64,000 nucleotides of DNA from Chloroflexota bacterium (lineage in GTDB: Bacteria > Chloroflexota > Limnocylindria > Limnocylindrales > CSP1-4), in the NCBI GenBank assembly GCA_015478725.1, contig JADMIG010000009.1:40448-104447 (forward strand), written 5' to 3'. Below the pieces are notes generated by a model, which was given only the letters and a program-made list of their open reading frames with translations, ran no database searches and was not told the DNA's origin. The translations under genes and the position numbers were made by a program. Of this stretch, positions 8,273-17,672 are shown piece after piece. Within the stretch, counting starts at the first letter, position 1; every line of letters begins with the position of its first letter.

Positions 8273-9507
8273 TGGTAGACCTCCTCCGTGAGCGTCCTGA
8301 TGCCCACGGGCACGGCCGCCGCATGGTACACCCGGGGCAACCGGCCAGCCATCTGGGCCATCACCTCCCAGGTGATCGTGGTGCGGGTGTGCGCCAGCTC
8401 CACCGCCCGGATCTCTGCATCTCCCTGCCGGCCGAGGAGCACGAACTCGTCGTCCACGGTGACCGGGGACCCCGGAACGTCCGTCACGTCAGCGACGACG
8501 GCATCCATCGCCACCGTCCCGACGAGCGGCACCCGCCGGCCGCGGACGAGCGCGGCTGCCCGGTTGGACAGGACGCGGGGCCAGCCATCGCCGTAGCCGA
8601 TCGGCAGCGTCGCGACCCGGGACGGACGGGCCGTCACGAAGCTCGGACCGTAGCTCACCCCATGGCCGGCTGGCAGGTCCGCAACCCGGACCGGACGCGT
8701 ATGGAGGGACATGACCGGCGCGAGCGCCGTCGCGAGTTCGAGGCGCCCGGCCGCCGGTTCGAGGCCGTCCGGCACGAGGCCGTACAGCCCGAGCCCCAGG
8801 CGGACGCGTTCGTGGAGCGGCGCTGACGCCGCAAGGAGGGCACCCGTCGCCACGAGATGACGGGCCACCGGCGGCGCCTCACCGCGTGCGCCGGCCGACG
8901 CATCGGCGAAGCGCCGCACGGCGAGCGTCGTCGAGACCGCGTCCTCGGGGGCCGCCAGGTGGGACCACAGGCCGCCCAGGGTGATTCCGGGGGTCGCCCC
9001 GATGCGATCGACGACGCGAGCGACCGCCTCGACGGCGACCCCGCCCCGTCCGAGGCCGGTCTCGACCTCGACATGGAGGACGAGCGGCGGACGACCGGCC
9101 GCCGCCGGCGACGCCATGGCGTCGCAGAGGCGGGCGAGGAGCGCTTCGTCGGCGACCGTGACCGCGAGTCCGAGGTCCGCCGCGGCCGGGCCGCCGTCCG
9201 GCGGGATCGGGTAGAGGACGAGGATCGGACGCTCGATGCCCGCGGCTCGGAGGAGCTGTCCCTCGTCGAGCGTGGCCACGCAGAATCCGTCCGCCCCGCA
9301 TCGCTCGAGCCAGCTCGCGACGGCGACCGCCCCATGGCCGTAGGCGTCCGCCTTGACGACCGGTTCGATCCGGACGCCCGCCGGCACCGCCGCCCGGACC
9401 GCCGCGAGGTTGGCGGCGAGACGGTCGAGGTCGATCTCGAGCCATGCCGTCCGCGGCAGCCCGGGCAGGGCGGCCCGACGAAGCGCGTCCTCGATCCGCT
9501 CGTTCAG
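8209..9507 (-). CDS. alr: alanine racemase (apparent CTG start)
   Basis: Alr converts L- to D-alanine for peptidoglycan using PLP. The frame contains the conserved N terminus TAWLEIDLDRLAANLAAVR, the PLP-lysine motif VVKADAYGHG, the GVSYGPSFVTARPSRVA region with its catalytic Tyr, LPIGYGDGWPR and VAMDAVVADVTDV. Between an in-frame stop at 9694-9696 and the WLEIDLD strand I found no ATG, GTG or TTG. The CTG at 9507-9505 overlaps the nnrD stop (CTGA) and gives about 432 residues. The next standard start, GTG at 9387, would delete the first strand and helix. After LPRVYH the frame runs about 40 residues beyond the family norm and overlaps the macro gene. Confidence 0.82.
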   Translation of the reverse strand: MNERIEDALRRAALPGLPRTAWLEIDLDRLAANLAAVRAAVPAGVRIEPVVKADAYGHGAVAVASWLERCGADGFCVATLDEGQLLRAAGIERPILVLYPIPPDGGPAAADLGLAVTVADEALLARLCDAMASPAAAGRPPLVLHVEVETGLGRGGVAVEAVARVVDRIGATPGITLGGLWSHLAAPEDAVSTTLAVRRFADASAGARGEAPPVARHLVATGALLAASAPLHERVRLGLGLYGLVPDGLEPAAGRLELATALAPVMSLHTRPVRVADLPAGHGVSYGPSFVTARPSRVATLPIGYGDGWPRVLSNRAAALVRGRRVPLVGTVAMDAVVADVTDVPGSPVTVDDEFVLLGRQGDAEIRAVELAHTRTTITWEVMAQMAGRLPRVYHAAAVPVGIRTLTEEVYQWQPGSSSGTGTSATSRSTRS

Positions 9508-10643
9508 CTCGACGGTCCGTCCGGCCCGTCGGCGACCGCGGGCGACGCCGGTGACGCTGCCGCGTCGCGATCCCGGACGAATCCGAACCGACCCGCTCGA
9601 CCTCGGCGTTCGGCGATCACCGCGAGGCGCCGTCTCGCGAGCGCGATCTCGAACGGCAGGTCGGCGGCGAGGAGTCCAGCATCGCCGAGGCGCTCACTGA
9701 CCGACTCGCCGGCCATCCCGTGAAGGTGGACGCCGAGGCGCGCCGCGTCATAGGGCGTCAGCCCCTGGGCGAGGAGCGCGCCGATCGTCCCGGCGAGCAC
9801 GTCGCCGGTCCCGCCCGTCGCCATCGCCGGGTTCATGAAACGGGCGATCGCGGTCGCCCCGTCGGGCGCCGCCACGACGGTCCGGGCGCCCTTAAGGACG
9901 ACGGTCTGGCCCCACTCGACGGCGGCCGCCGACGCGGCGGCGACGCGGGCGTCGTCGTCACCGATGAGATCGCCGTCGAGAGACGGATCGTGGCCGGCTC
10001 CGGCGCGAAGGCGGGCGAACTCGCCGACATGCGGCGTGAGGACGGCCTGTCGCGTGACGGCCGTCCACCACGAATCGGTCGACGCGAGGGCCCGCAGCGC
10101 TTCCGCGTCGAGGACGATCGGGGGCGGGGTCGATCGATCCGACGGGCGAGTCTCGATGCCGACGTCGCCGCTCGCTGCCACGAGGTCGGCGATGAACTGC
10201 CGGGTAGACAGGCCCGGCCGGAGTCCGGGACCGACGACGATCGCGTCGTGCTCATGGTCGAGGACGCGGGCGAAGGCCGCCTCGGCATCGAGCTCCTCGA
10301 GATCGTCCTCGGGCAGGGCGAGCGTCGTCGCCTCGACGACCTTCGCGGCGAAGAGCGGCTGGAGCGATCCCGGCACGGCGAGGGTCACGAGGCCCGCCCC
10401 CGCGCGCCCGGCCGCGACACAGACGAGGAGGGCGGCCCCGGCGTAATCGAGCGAGCCGGCGACCACGAGCAGGCGCCCGAACGATCCCTTGTGGGCCCGC
10501 TCCGGCCGGACCGGCACGAGCTGCGCCGCGACGCCGTCGTCGAGCGCCGCTGCGCCGGCCGCGCCGGTCGCCGCGGGCGCGGTCGACGCGCCGACGTCGG
10601 CGGCCCCCGGACCACGACCGAATCCGAGCGGCCGATCAGTCAC
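9504..10643 (-). CDS. nnrD: ADP-dependent (S)-NAD(P)H-hydrate dehydratase
   Basis: NnrD repairs hydrated NAD(P)H using ADP or ATP. The 379-residue protein has the ribokinase-like core with AHKGSFGRLLVVAGS, AIVVGPGLRPG, LTPHVGEFARL, VVLKGARTVVA and the catalytic AMATGGTGDVLAGTIGALL. The companion epimerase domain (NnrE), often fused N-terminally, is absent; instead there are about 45 low-complexity Ala/Gly residues. Start GTG at 10643 overlaps acpS by eight bases. The acpS-nnrD-alr order is widespread. Confidence 0.9.
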   Translation of the reverse strand: MTDRPLGFGRGPGAADVGASTAPAATGAAGAAALDDGVAAQLVPVRPERAHKGSFGRLLVVAGSLDYAGAALLVCVAAGRAGAGLVTLAVPGSLQPLFAAKVVEATTLALPEDDLEELDAEAAFARVLDHEHDAIVVGPGLRPGLSTRQFIADLVAASGDVGIETRPSDRSTPPPIVLDAEALRALASTDSWWTAVTRQAVLTPHVGEFARLRAGAGHDPSLDGDLIGDDDARVAAASAAAVEWGQTVVLKGARTVVAAPDGATAIARFMNPAMATGGTGDVLAGTIGALLAQGLTPYDAARLGVHLHGMAGESVSERLGDAGLLAADLPFEIALARRRLAVIAERRGRAGRFGFVRDRDAAASPASPAVADGPDGPSS

Positions 10644-11145
10644 GGGCGGCCGCCTCGCCGACGGTCCGGAGCCGCTCGAGTCGGGCGAGGATCCGCCGTT
10701 CGCGTTCGTCGAGCCGCTCCTCGATGTCCGGCGGGAAGACGTACGCGCCACCCGTCGCCCGGACGCCGAACGCGATGGCCACGGCGTAGTCGGACTCGTG
10801 GCTGATCGACACCGCGATCCGCGCCATGCCGAGCTGCTCGGCCCGGGCGGCCGCCCGGCCGTGAAGGCGGACCGACGGCTGGCCGGTCGGCAGGCGTTCG
10901 ATCTCGATGTCTCGCCACCCGATGCCGCGGACACCGAGACCGAGGACCTTCGAGACCGCCTCCTTCGCCGCCCAGCGGCCGGCCATGGTCTCCGGCCGAC
11001 CCCGCACGTGACGCTGTTCACCCGGCGTGAGGACACGGTTCGTGAACCGCTCGCCGAACCGGGCGAGGGTGGTCGCGATCCGATCGACCCGGATGATGTC
11101 GATGCCGAGCTCGGTCGTCCCCGGCGGCACGGGCGGCGTCGGCAC
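10636..11145 (-). CDS. acpS: holo-[acyl-carrier-protein] synthase
   Basis: AcpS transfers 4'-phosphopantetheine from CoA to the acyl carrier protein. The conserved Mg-binding motifs are seen: TELGIDIIRVDRI near the N terminus and GRWAAKEAVSKVLGLG, followed by SISHESDYAVAIAFG. The core ends near residue 130, and a charged helical tail of about 40 residues (EERLDERERRILARLERL) makes it longer (169) than the usual 120-130. Situated between glmS and nnrD. Confidence 0.93.
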   Translation of the reverse strand: MPTPPVPPGTTELGIDIIRVDRIATTLARFGERFTNRVLTPGEQRHVRGRPETMAGRWAAKEAVSKVLGLGVRGIGWRDIEIERLPTGQPSVRLHGRAAARAEQLGMARIAVSISHESDYAVAIAFGVRATGGAYVFPPDIEERLDERERRILARLERLRTVGEAAARD

Positions 11146-11152
11146 CGGTCCC

Positions 11153-12982
11153 CTACTCGACCGTCACCGACTTGGCGAGGTTGCGCGGCTGATCGACGTC
11201 CGTGCCCCGGGCGACCGCCATGTGGTAGGCGAACAGCTGCAGCGGGATCACGGCGAGGACGGGAGCGAGCGCCTCGTGGGTGTCCGGGACCCAGCAGACG
11301 TCGTCCGCGAAGCGCTCGATCTGGGTGTCGCCCTCCGTCGCGACCGCGATGACCTTCGCATCGCGCGCGCGGCCCTCCATCACGTTGCTGATGAGCTTGT
11401 CGTACGTCGACGAACGGGTCGCCACCGCGACGAGCGGACACTCGGCGTCGAGGAGACTGATCGGTCCGTGCTTGAGCTCGCCGGCCGCGTAGCCCTCCGC
11501 GTGGACGTAACTCACTTCCTTGAGCTTGAGCGCGCCCTCGAGCGCGGCCGGGTACGTCTGACCGCGGCCGACGAACATGAAGCCCCGGGAGTTCACGTAG
11601 CGACGGGCGAGGAGGGCGGATCCGGTGGCGTGTTCGAGGGCCCGTTCCGCCGCTGCCGGGAGGGCGCGGAGCGCCAAGCCCAGGGCGAGCTCGGTCTCGT
11701 CGGCGAGGCTTCCCCGGGCCTTGGCGATGGCCGCGGCGAGGATGACGAGCGTCGTCACCTGGGTGACGAACGTCTTGCTCGCCGCGACCGCGATCTCCGG
11801 GCCTGCCTGGAGGAACAGGACGGCATCCGCTTCGCGGGTGATCGCCGAGCCCACGGTGTTCGTCACGGCGACGATCGGGCAGCCGCGTTCGCGGGCGAGG
11901 CGGGTCGGGGCGATCGTGTCGGCGGTCTCCCCCGACTGGGTGACAGCGATGACGAGCGTCCGGCCGTCGAGCGGCGGCGGCGCGTAGCGGAACTCGGAAC
12001 CCACGGTGGCGCGGGCGGGAAGACCGGTCCAGTCCTGGAGGGCGGCCGCTCCGACGAGCGCCGCGTAGTACGCACTGCCGCAGGCGACGAGCTCGATCCG
12101 CTCGATCGCGCCGAGGATCCCGGCGACGGGACCGAGCTCGTCGACGCGGATGCGGCCGTCCCGGCCGACGCGCCCGGTGATCGTGGCCCGCAGGGCGTCC
12201 GGCTGCTCGTTGATCTCCTTGAGCATGAAATGGGCGTAGCCGCCCTTCTCGGCCGCCTCGAGCGACCACCCGATCGTCGTGGTGACACGCTCGCGCGGGA
12301 CGCCGTCCACCCCGCCGATCGAGACGCCGCCCGGTCGCAGGTCGGCGATGTCGCCCTCCTCGAGGAAGATGACCCGGTCCGTGTGGGCGAGGATGGCGGC
12401 GACGTCGCTCGCGAGGAACGATTCGCCGTCGCCGAGACCCACGACGAGCGGGACGTTCATGCGGGCCCCGACGAGGCGGTCCGGTTCGCCGCGGTGCATC
12501 ACCGCGAGGGCGTACGTGCCCTCGATGTGGCCGAGAGCGAGCCGCGTGGCGGCGGCGATGTCGCCGCTGTAGGCCTCCTCGATGAGATGGGCGATCGCCT
12601 CCGTGTCGGTCTCGGACGTCAGCGTGTGACCGCGGGCCTCGAGCCCGTCGCGGAGCTCGCGGAAGTTCTCGATGATGCCGTTGTGGATGACGGTGATCGC
12701 GCCGCTGCAATCCTGGTGTGGGTGGGCATTCAGATCGTTCGGCCGACCATGCGTCGCCCAGCGGGTGTGGGCCAGGCCGATCGCCGCGTGGGGCGTCCGG
12801 TCCGCGATGGCGGTCGCGAGATTGGCGAGCTTGCCCGCCCGCTTCTCGACGAACAGGTCGCCCCGTTCGTCGACGAGCGCGATGCCCGCCGAGTCGTAGC
12901 CGCGGTACTCGAGCCGCCGCAGGCCATCCATGAGGATCGGTCCCGCCTCGCGGGGTCCGGTGTAGCCGACGATGCCGCACAT
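11153..12982 (-). CDS. glmS: glutamine-fructose-6-phosphate aminotransferase (isomerizing)
   Basis: GlmS makes glucosamine-6-phosphate, the first step to UDP-GlcNAc. The 609-residue protein starts MCGIVGYTG with the catalytic Cys next to Met1. The glutaminase domain includes HTRWATHGRPNDLNAHPH; two SIS domains follow (ACGSAYYAALVG, VTQSGETADTI, TKTFVTQ-type region, LKHGPISLLD), and it ends NLAKSVTVE as in the family. It follows glmM by 49 bases, too short for a glmS ribozyme, so regulation is probably at operon level. Confidence 0.97.
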   Translation of the reverse strand: MCGIVGYTGPREAGPILMDGLRRLEYRGYDSAGIALVDERGDLFVEKRAGKLANLATAIADRTPHAAIGLAHTRWATHGRPNDLNAHPHQDCSGAITVIHNGIIENFRELRDGLEARGHTLTSETDTEAIAHLIEEAYSGDIAAATRLALGHIEGTYALAVMHRGEPDRLVGARMNVPLVVGLGDGESFLASDVAAILAHTDRVIFLEEGDIADLRPGGVSIGGVDGVPRERVTTTIGWSLEAAEKGGYAHFMLKEINEQPDALRATITGRVGRDGRIRVDELGPVAGILGAIERIELVACGSAYYAALVGAAALQDWTGLPARATVGSEFRYAPPPLDGRTLVIAVTQSGETADTIAPTRLARERGCPIVAVTNTVGSAITREADAVLFLQAGPEIAVAASKTFVTQVTTLVILAAAIAKARGSLADETELALGLALRALPAAAERALEHATGSALLARRYVNSRGFMFVGRGQTYPAALEGALKLKEVSYVHAEGYAAGELKHGPISLLDAECPLVAVATRSSTYDKLISNVMEGRARDAKVIAVATEGDTQIERFADDVCWVPDTHEALAPVLAVIPLQLFAYHMAVARGTDVDQPRNLAKSVTVE

Positions 12983-13031
12983 ATTGGTGTGTCTCCTCGC
13001 GACCCCGCTGAGGCGCGCCCCTGGGGCCCGG

Positions 13032-14363
13032 TCAGTCTAGACGGTCTCCGGCGAGTGCCGCCAGCGCGTCGGCGAGCTCCGCGACGAGCTCCGGATCCGT
13101 GCCTTCGACCATGACCCGCAGCGCCGGCTCCGTGCCCGACGGCCGGACGAGGATCCGACCCCCCGGACCGAGCCGCGCCCTGGCGTTGCGGATCGCTCCC
13201 TGGAATACCGGATCCCCCTCCCACTGGTCGCGATGACGCGCGGGCACCGCGCGCTGTTGCTGCGGGAGCAGCGGGATCCTCGCGGCGAGCTCGCGGAGCG
13301 ACGCGCCGGTCCGGGTCATGACGCGGAGCACCTCGAGGGCGGTGACGATCCCGTCGCCCGAGGTCGTCTGCTCGAGGACGATGACGTGGCCGCTCTTCTC
13401 GCCTCCGAGCGTGGCGCCGCTCACCTGCATCCCCTCGAGGATGTACTTGTCGCCGACGGGCGTCCGGACGACCTGCCCGCCGGCCGCCTCGACGACGGCC
13501 TGGAGGCCGCCGTTGGAGAGGACCGAGACCACGAGGGCGCCCCCGGGAAGCGCACCGCGGACGAGGCGGTCGAGGGCGAGGATCCCGAGGACCTGATCGC
13601 CGTCCACGATCGCGCCCGTCGAGTCCACCGCGATGAGCCGGTCGGCGTCGCCGTCGAGGGCGAAGCCGACATCGGCGCCGCGGCCGACGACCGCCTCGGC
13701 GAGCGACCCGGGTGCCGTGGCACCGGACCGCACGTTGATGTTGACCCCATCCGGGTCGTTGTGGATGACCTCCACCCTTGCACCCGTTGCGGCGAGGATC
13801 TCCGGGCCGAGGGCGCCGCCCGAACCGTTCGCGCAGTCGAGGACGATCCGGACGTCCGTCGGGATCTCCCCCGCGAGGGCAAGCCGAGCCGCGCGATACC
13901 GATCCACGAAGGCGCGCGCCCGATGGACCCGGCCGAGCTCGGCGTTGGGGGCGCCGCCGAGCTCCTCGGAGCGCCAGATGAGCGCCTCGAGCTCGTCCTC
14001 GATATCGTCGTCGAGCTTGAGGCCCCGTCCGTCGAGGACCTTGAGACCGTTGTCGTCGGCCGGGTTGTGCGACGCGGAGACCATGATCCCGGCCGCGAAC
14101 TCGGCCTGGCCGGCGATGAAGGCGAGACCCGGCGTCGGGACCACGCCGACGTCATGGACGTCCACTCCGAGGCTCGTCGCGCCGGCCGCGATCGCCGCGA
14201 CGAACATGTCGCCGGAGCGCCGGGTGTCCTGGCCGACGACGATCGCGCCGCCCGCACCCACGAGCCGGTGGGCCGTCGCCCGGCCGAGCGCGTAGGCGAG
14301 GGTCGGTCGGAGGTCGACGTTGACCACCCCGCGGATGCCGTCCGTGCCGAACAGGCGGGCCAC
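13032..14363 (-). CDS. glmM: phosphoglucosamine mutase
   Basis: GlmM converts glucosamine-6-phosphate to glucosamine-1-phosphate. The 443-residue protein has N-terminal RLFGTDGIRGVVN, the phosphoserine loop IMVSASHNPADDNGLKV (active Ser likely residue 98), the metal loop ALDGDADRLIAVD, the sugar loop GGEKSGHVI and the phosphate-binding RPSGTEPALRVMVEG. Start GTG at 14363, directly after cdaR. The cdaA-cdaR-glmM order is a classic c-di-AMP/cell-wall operon; GlmM can bind and inhibit CdaA in Firmicutes. Confidence 0.97.
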   Translation of the reverse strand: MARLFGTDGIRGVVNVDLRPTLAYALGRATAHRLVGAGGAIVVGQDTRRSGDMFVAAIAAGATSLGVDVHDVGVVPTPGLAFIAGQAEFAAGIMVSASHNPADDNGLKVLDGRGLKLDDDIEDELEALIWRSEELGGAPNAELGRVHRARAFVDRYRAARLALAGEIPTDVRIVLDCANGSGGALGPEILAATGARVEVIHNDPDGVNINVRSGATAPGSLAEAVVGRGADVGFALDGDADRLIAVDSTGAIVDGDQVLGILALDRLVRGALPGGALVVSVLSNGGLQAVVEAAGGQVVRTPVGDKYILEGMQVSGATLGGEKSGHVIVLEQTTSGDGIVTALEVLRVMTRTGASLRELAARIPLLPQQQRAVPARHRDQWEGDPVFQGAIRNARARLGPGGRILVRPSGTEPALRVMVEGTDPELVAELADALAALAGDRLD

Positions 14364-14365
14364 CG

Positions 14366-15604
14366 TCAGGGCCCCGAGGGTGAGGGGGACGGCGAGAGGA
14401 GCGGTCCGATCGTCACGCCGATCGTCGGCGGACTGACTGCCACCACCGTGAGACCGGCGGGCAACGTCGCCTTGAGGGGAACGTCATGCACACCGGGAGC
14501 GAGTCCGTTGACGTCCGCGATCAGGACGAGCGCGTCGCCCTGGATCGTCGCCAGGTCGGCGGCCGACCCGCCGATGGTCACGAGCACCTGGGCCGTCGAC
14601 AGCGTGTAGACGCGGTCCTGGCGGGCTCCCGCGAGGACCGGTCCGACGCTGAACGTGCGGGTCCCGGTCGCCGCGCTGACGCGGGCCGTGATCGAGATGG
14701 TCGACGTCCCGAGGACGGCGACGCCCGGCGGCAGGACGAGGCCGACCGCCCCCGTCACGTCGGACGCCGCGCCGGTGACAGAGAGAGGTTGGGTATCAAG
14801 CTTCGTGAGTGCCTTGAGGGTCACGATGTCGCCCTCCACCGTCACCACGAGAGGCGCCACGTCGACCGAGGTGAGGGTATAGCCGGTCGCCGGCGTCCCG
14901 GTGACGATCGGGTTCACCGGCAGGGACCGACTCTGCAGCTGGCTCCCGACGAGGATCCGGACGCGAACGCTCGACGGGTTGAGGTGGACCTGGCTGACGG
15001 CGATCCCACGGGCGTCGATCGCCTCGAGGTCGACCTGCTGGTCGATCGACACGCCCGACGGGTCGATCCGGACGCGAGCCACGGCCGCGACGACCTGGCT
15101 CACGTTCGACTGCGTTCCGGAGACCGTCACCTGGGTCACGTCGACGATCGGCGGGCGGACCTCGAGTCCCGATGGCGCCGTCCCGCTGTCGACCTGGACC
15201 GGGACGACCTTCTCGCGGAGCGGATCGAGCCGCACGGAGATGAGCCGCGGCGTCCAGTCGAGGACCTGGACCTGCGGGTCAGGCGAGGTGACATTCACCG
15301 CGACGACGAAGTCGTTCGAGGAATCGGGGGAGGCCGTCGAGAGGTCGATCCAGGCGGAGAACATGTCGCCCGAGATCCGATTCGCGACATCGACGGGGGC
15401 GAAGTAGCGGATGCTCGTCACGTACCGGATCCCGCCGAGGAGGACTGCCGAGGCCGGCTGGTTGCGGACCTCGATCGCCACCTGGCCACGCCAGTCGTTC
15501 GAGTTCTGCGACAGGACGAGCACGACGTAGAGGAGCGCAGCCAGGCCGATCGCCGCGAGCTTCAGCGGCCAGTTGTGGAGGACGAGACGGAACGTCCGCC
15601 TCAC
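14366..15604 (-). CDS. cdaR: YbbR-domain protein, putative CdaA regulator
   Basis: The 412-residue protein begins with one membrane anchor (LKLAAIGLAALLYVVLVLSQ, about residues 15-34) and continues with repeated beta-rich YbbR units outside the membrane, each containing patterns like VQVDSGTAPSGLEVRPPIVD. It ends in a short Ser/Pro tail. In other bacteria CdaR binds the diadenylate cyclase CdaA and modulates it. Start GTG overlaps the cdaA stop (GTGA), and glmM follows, supporting the assignment by context. Confidence 0.88.
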   Translation of the reverse strand: MRRTFRLVLHNWPLKLAAIGLAALLYVVLVLSQNSNDWRGQVAIEVRNQPASAVLLGGIRYVTSIRYFAPVDVANRISGDMFSAWIDLSTASPDSSNDFVVAVNVTSPDPQVQVLDWTPRLISVRLDPLREKVVPVQVDSGTAPSGLEVRPPIVDVTQVTVSGTQSNVSQVVAAVARVRIDPSGVSIDQQVDLEAIDARGIAVSQVHLNPSSVRVRILVGSQLQSRSLPVNPIVTGTPATGYTLTSVDVAPLVVTVEGDIVTLKALTKLDTQPLSVTGAASDVTGAVGLVLPPGVAVLGTSTISITARVSAATGTRTFSVGPVLAGARQDRVYTLSTAQVLVTIGGSAADLATIQGDALVLIADVNGLAPGVHDVPLKATLPAGLTVVAVSPPTIGVTIGPLLSPSPSPSGP

Positions 15605-16593
15605 CGGTGCGCCCGTGCCGCAGCGACCGCCCGAGCCTCCTCGTCGGCGTCGCGGTCGGCCGGCTCGACCCGATCGGTCCGCTCCTCCCGCGCGGCCCGG
15701 CGGTCGCGGCGGCGTCCGACCGCCCGACCCAGATCACGGAGGCGAGACGCCCGGCCGCCGAGCCCCGCATCGCCCGGACCCACGGCCCGCAGGTCGAAGA
15801 TCGATCGACGGCCGGCGCTCGGGTCGAGGAGGGCGGTGAGGGCCCGGGCGAGCTGTCCCTCGGACAGGTTCCGGACGATCCGGGCCCGCTCGACGAGGCT
15901 CACCTGGTGGTTCTCCTCGGACACGACGACGACGACCGCATCCGTCTGCTCCGTGATCCCGAGGGCCGCCCGATGCCGCGTCCCGAACCGCTCCGTGTGG
16001 ACCGACGTCTCGGCGAGCGGGAGGAGCGCGCCGGCGGCGAGGATCCCGTCGTCGCGGATGATCACCGCGCCGTCGTGGAGGGCGCTCCGGGGCATGAAGA
16101 TCGACTGGAGCAGGTCCACCGAGAGGTCCCCGTGGACCATGACGCCGCTCTCGGCGACCTCCTCGAGTCCGGTCTCGCGCTCAAGGACGATGAGGGCGCC
16201 GTGGCCGTCCGTCGACATGAGCGAGGCCGCATGGGCGACGGTCGTCGCGACGTGTTCGGCGGTCCGTCGCTCGCTCGGCGAGACGAGCCAGGCGAACGAT
16301 CCCACCCGGCCGATCCGCTCGAGGGCGCGGCGAAGCTCGGGCTGGAACACGACGACGAGCGCGAACAGCCCGACGACGCCGCCGGTCTGGAGGATCTGCG
16401 AGAGGAGGCGCAGCTCGAACGCCTGCGCCGCGGCATAGACGGCGAAGAGGACGCTGACACCGATGACGAGGCGGACCGCGCGCGTGCCGCGGATGAGGCT
16501 GAAGAGCCAGTAGATGAGGAGGGACGTGATCGCGATGTCGACCACCGTCGACAGTCGGACCTGGTCAAGGATCGACTGGAGGAGCTGCGGCAT
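15601..16593 (-). CDS. cdaA: diadenylate cyclase (c-di-AMP synthase)
   Basis: CdaA makes cyclic di-AMP from two ATP. The N terminus has three predicted membrane helices (about residues 16-35, 40-58 and 68-85), as in CdaA and unlike DisA. The DAC domain carries the catalytic ALHDGAVII (DGA at 174-176) and GTRHRAALG (RHRAA at 206-210), plus VMVHGDLSVDLL. The C-terminal 70 residues are Arg/Asp-rich and not conserved. It opens the cdaA-cdaR-glmM set after a 47-base gap. Confidence 0.95.
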   Translation of the reverse strand: MPQLLQSILDQVRLSTVVDIAITSLLIYWLFSLIRGTRAVRLVIGVSVLFAVYAAAQAFELRLLSQILQTGGVVGLFALVVVFQPELRRALERIGRVGSFAWLVSPSERRTAEHVATTVAHAASLMSTDGHGALIVLERETGLEEVAESGVMVHGDLSVDLLQSIFMPRSALHDGAVIIRDDGILAAGALLPLAETSVHTERFGTRHRAALGITEQTDAVVVVVSEENHQVSLVERARIVRNLSEGQLARALTALLDPSAGRRSIFDLRAVGPGDAGLGGRASRLRDLGRAVGRRRDRRAAREERTDRVEPADRDADEEARAVAAARAHR

Positions 16594-16640
16594 CGTCCGC
16601 GCAGTCTACATCGCACCATCCGGCCGCCCGGCGTCCGGCG

Positions 16641-17672
16641 TCAGGCGCAGAGGGCGGTGAGCCGTGGATCGTCGGGGAACCATGCCTCGACGACCTGGCA
16701 GAGGCGCGCCCGCGCGGCCGGGTCGACGTCAAGGTCGAGCAGACGGCCGAGCAGGGCGAGCTTGTCGGCGGCGAGGCCGCTCCATCCCCTGGCGAGGTAA
16801 ATCTCGGCGAGCTCGAGGTGGAGCGACGGGTCCGCCGGGACGACCGCGAGCGCCTGGTGGCAGAGGTCGAGCGCCGCCGCGTAGTGGCCGGCCGCGACAT
16901 GCACGCGGGCGGCATCGAGGAAGGGCCGTCCAGCGGCCATGGACACGGCCGACTCGGGCGCAGCGGCCACGGACACCTCGGACGCGAGGGCAGCGGACTC
17001 GAGCGCAGCGCCCGCCGCGGTGGCACGTCCGTCGAGACGGAGGGTCGCCGCGGCGATCGTCGCATCGTCGGCCGGGCCGGCATCCTCCGGAGCGAGGGGC
17101 AGCGGGTCGGATCCGATGACCGGGGCGACGGCATCTTCGGCCTCCGCCGCGCGATCCGGAGGGTGCGCTGCGGCGACCCCGCCGAGGACGCGAACCGCCC
17201 GCGCCACCGCCGCGTCCGCGTCGCTGCCGCCGGACGACCCCCGGAGACGGCCGAGCAGGCCCTCCACCTGGCGGCGACGCTCCTTCGACTCCGCCTGCTC
17301 GAGGGCGCGGCCCGCGGTGGCGCACGCCTCGGCGAGCCGGCCGGCCGCCTCCTGGACGTCCGCGAGTCGATCGTAAGCGTCCGCCGCCGCGATGCGCCTG
17401 CCCATCCAGGCGAGCGTCTCGGCGCGGCCGGCGAGTGAGGCTTCATCACGCGGCGCCACGGCAAGGGCGGCGTCGAATGCGGCGAGTGCCTCCGCGGATC
17501 GGCCGGCTCGGGCAAGGACGGCGCCGCGACTCGCGTGCGGAAGGGGACGATGCGAGGCGAGCGCGCTCGCCTCCGTGTACGCCGCAAGGGCCTCCTCGGT
17601 CCGGCCACGGAGCGTCGCCTCGTGGCCCCGTCGGAGCGCGTCCTTGTACCGCTCGAAGAGCGGCTCACTCAT
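16641..17672 (-). CDS. tetratricopeptide-repeat protein of unknown function
   Basis: The 343-residue protein starts MSEPLFERYKDALRRG and contains TPR-like helical pairs: GRTEEALAAYTEASALA and GRSEALAAFDAALAVAP near the N terminus, and AGHYAAALDLCHQALAVVPAD near the C terminus. The Ala-rich centre (residues about 130-240) is low complexity. No signal peptide or membrane span seen. The ATG at 17672 overlaps the argF stop by eight bases. TPRs mediate protein contacts; the partner is unknown. Confidence 0.8.
   Translation of the reverse strand: MSEPLFERYKDALRRGHEATLRGRTEEALAAYTEASALASHRPLPHASRGAVLARAGRSAEALAAFDAALAVAPRDEASLAGRAETLAWMGRRIAAADAYDRLADVQEAAGRLAEACATAGRALEQAESKERRRQVEGLLGRLRGSSGGSDADAAVARAVRVLGGVAAAHPPDRAAEAEDAVAPVIGSDPLPLAPEDAGPADDATIAAATLRLDGRATAAGAALESAALASEVSVAAAPESAVSMAAGRPFLDAARVHVAAGHYAAALDLCHQALAVVPADPSLHLELAEIYLARGWSGLAADKLALLGRLLDLDVDPAARARLCQVVEAWFPDDPRLTALCA

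Noticed and set aside
9504..12980. An 1158-codon minus frame that appears to fuse a long Arg/Pro-rich protein to NnrD
   Set aside because: The upstream two thirds is the wrong frame of glmS and acpS; only the part from GTG at 10643 is NnrD.
12983..13031. A glmS ribozyme upstream of glmS
   Set aside because: The gap is 49 bases, too short, and no ribozyme core sequence is visible.
16594..16640. A promoter before cdaA using TAGACT as -10
   Set aside because: No acceptable -35 box at 16-18 bases; the gap is only 47 bases and read-through is simpler.
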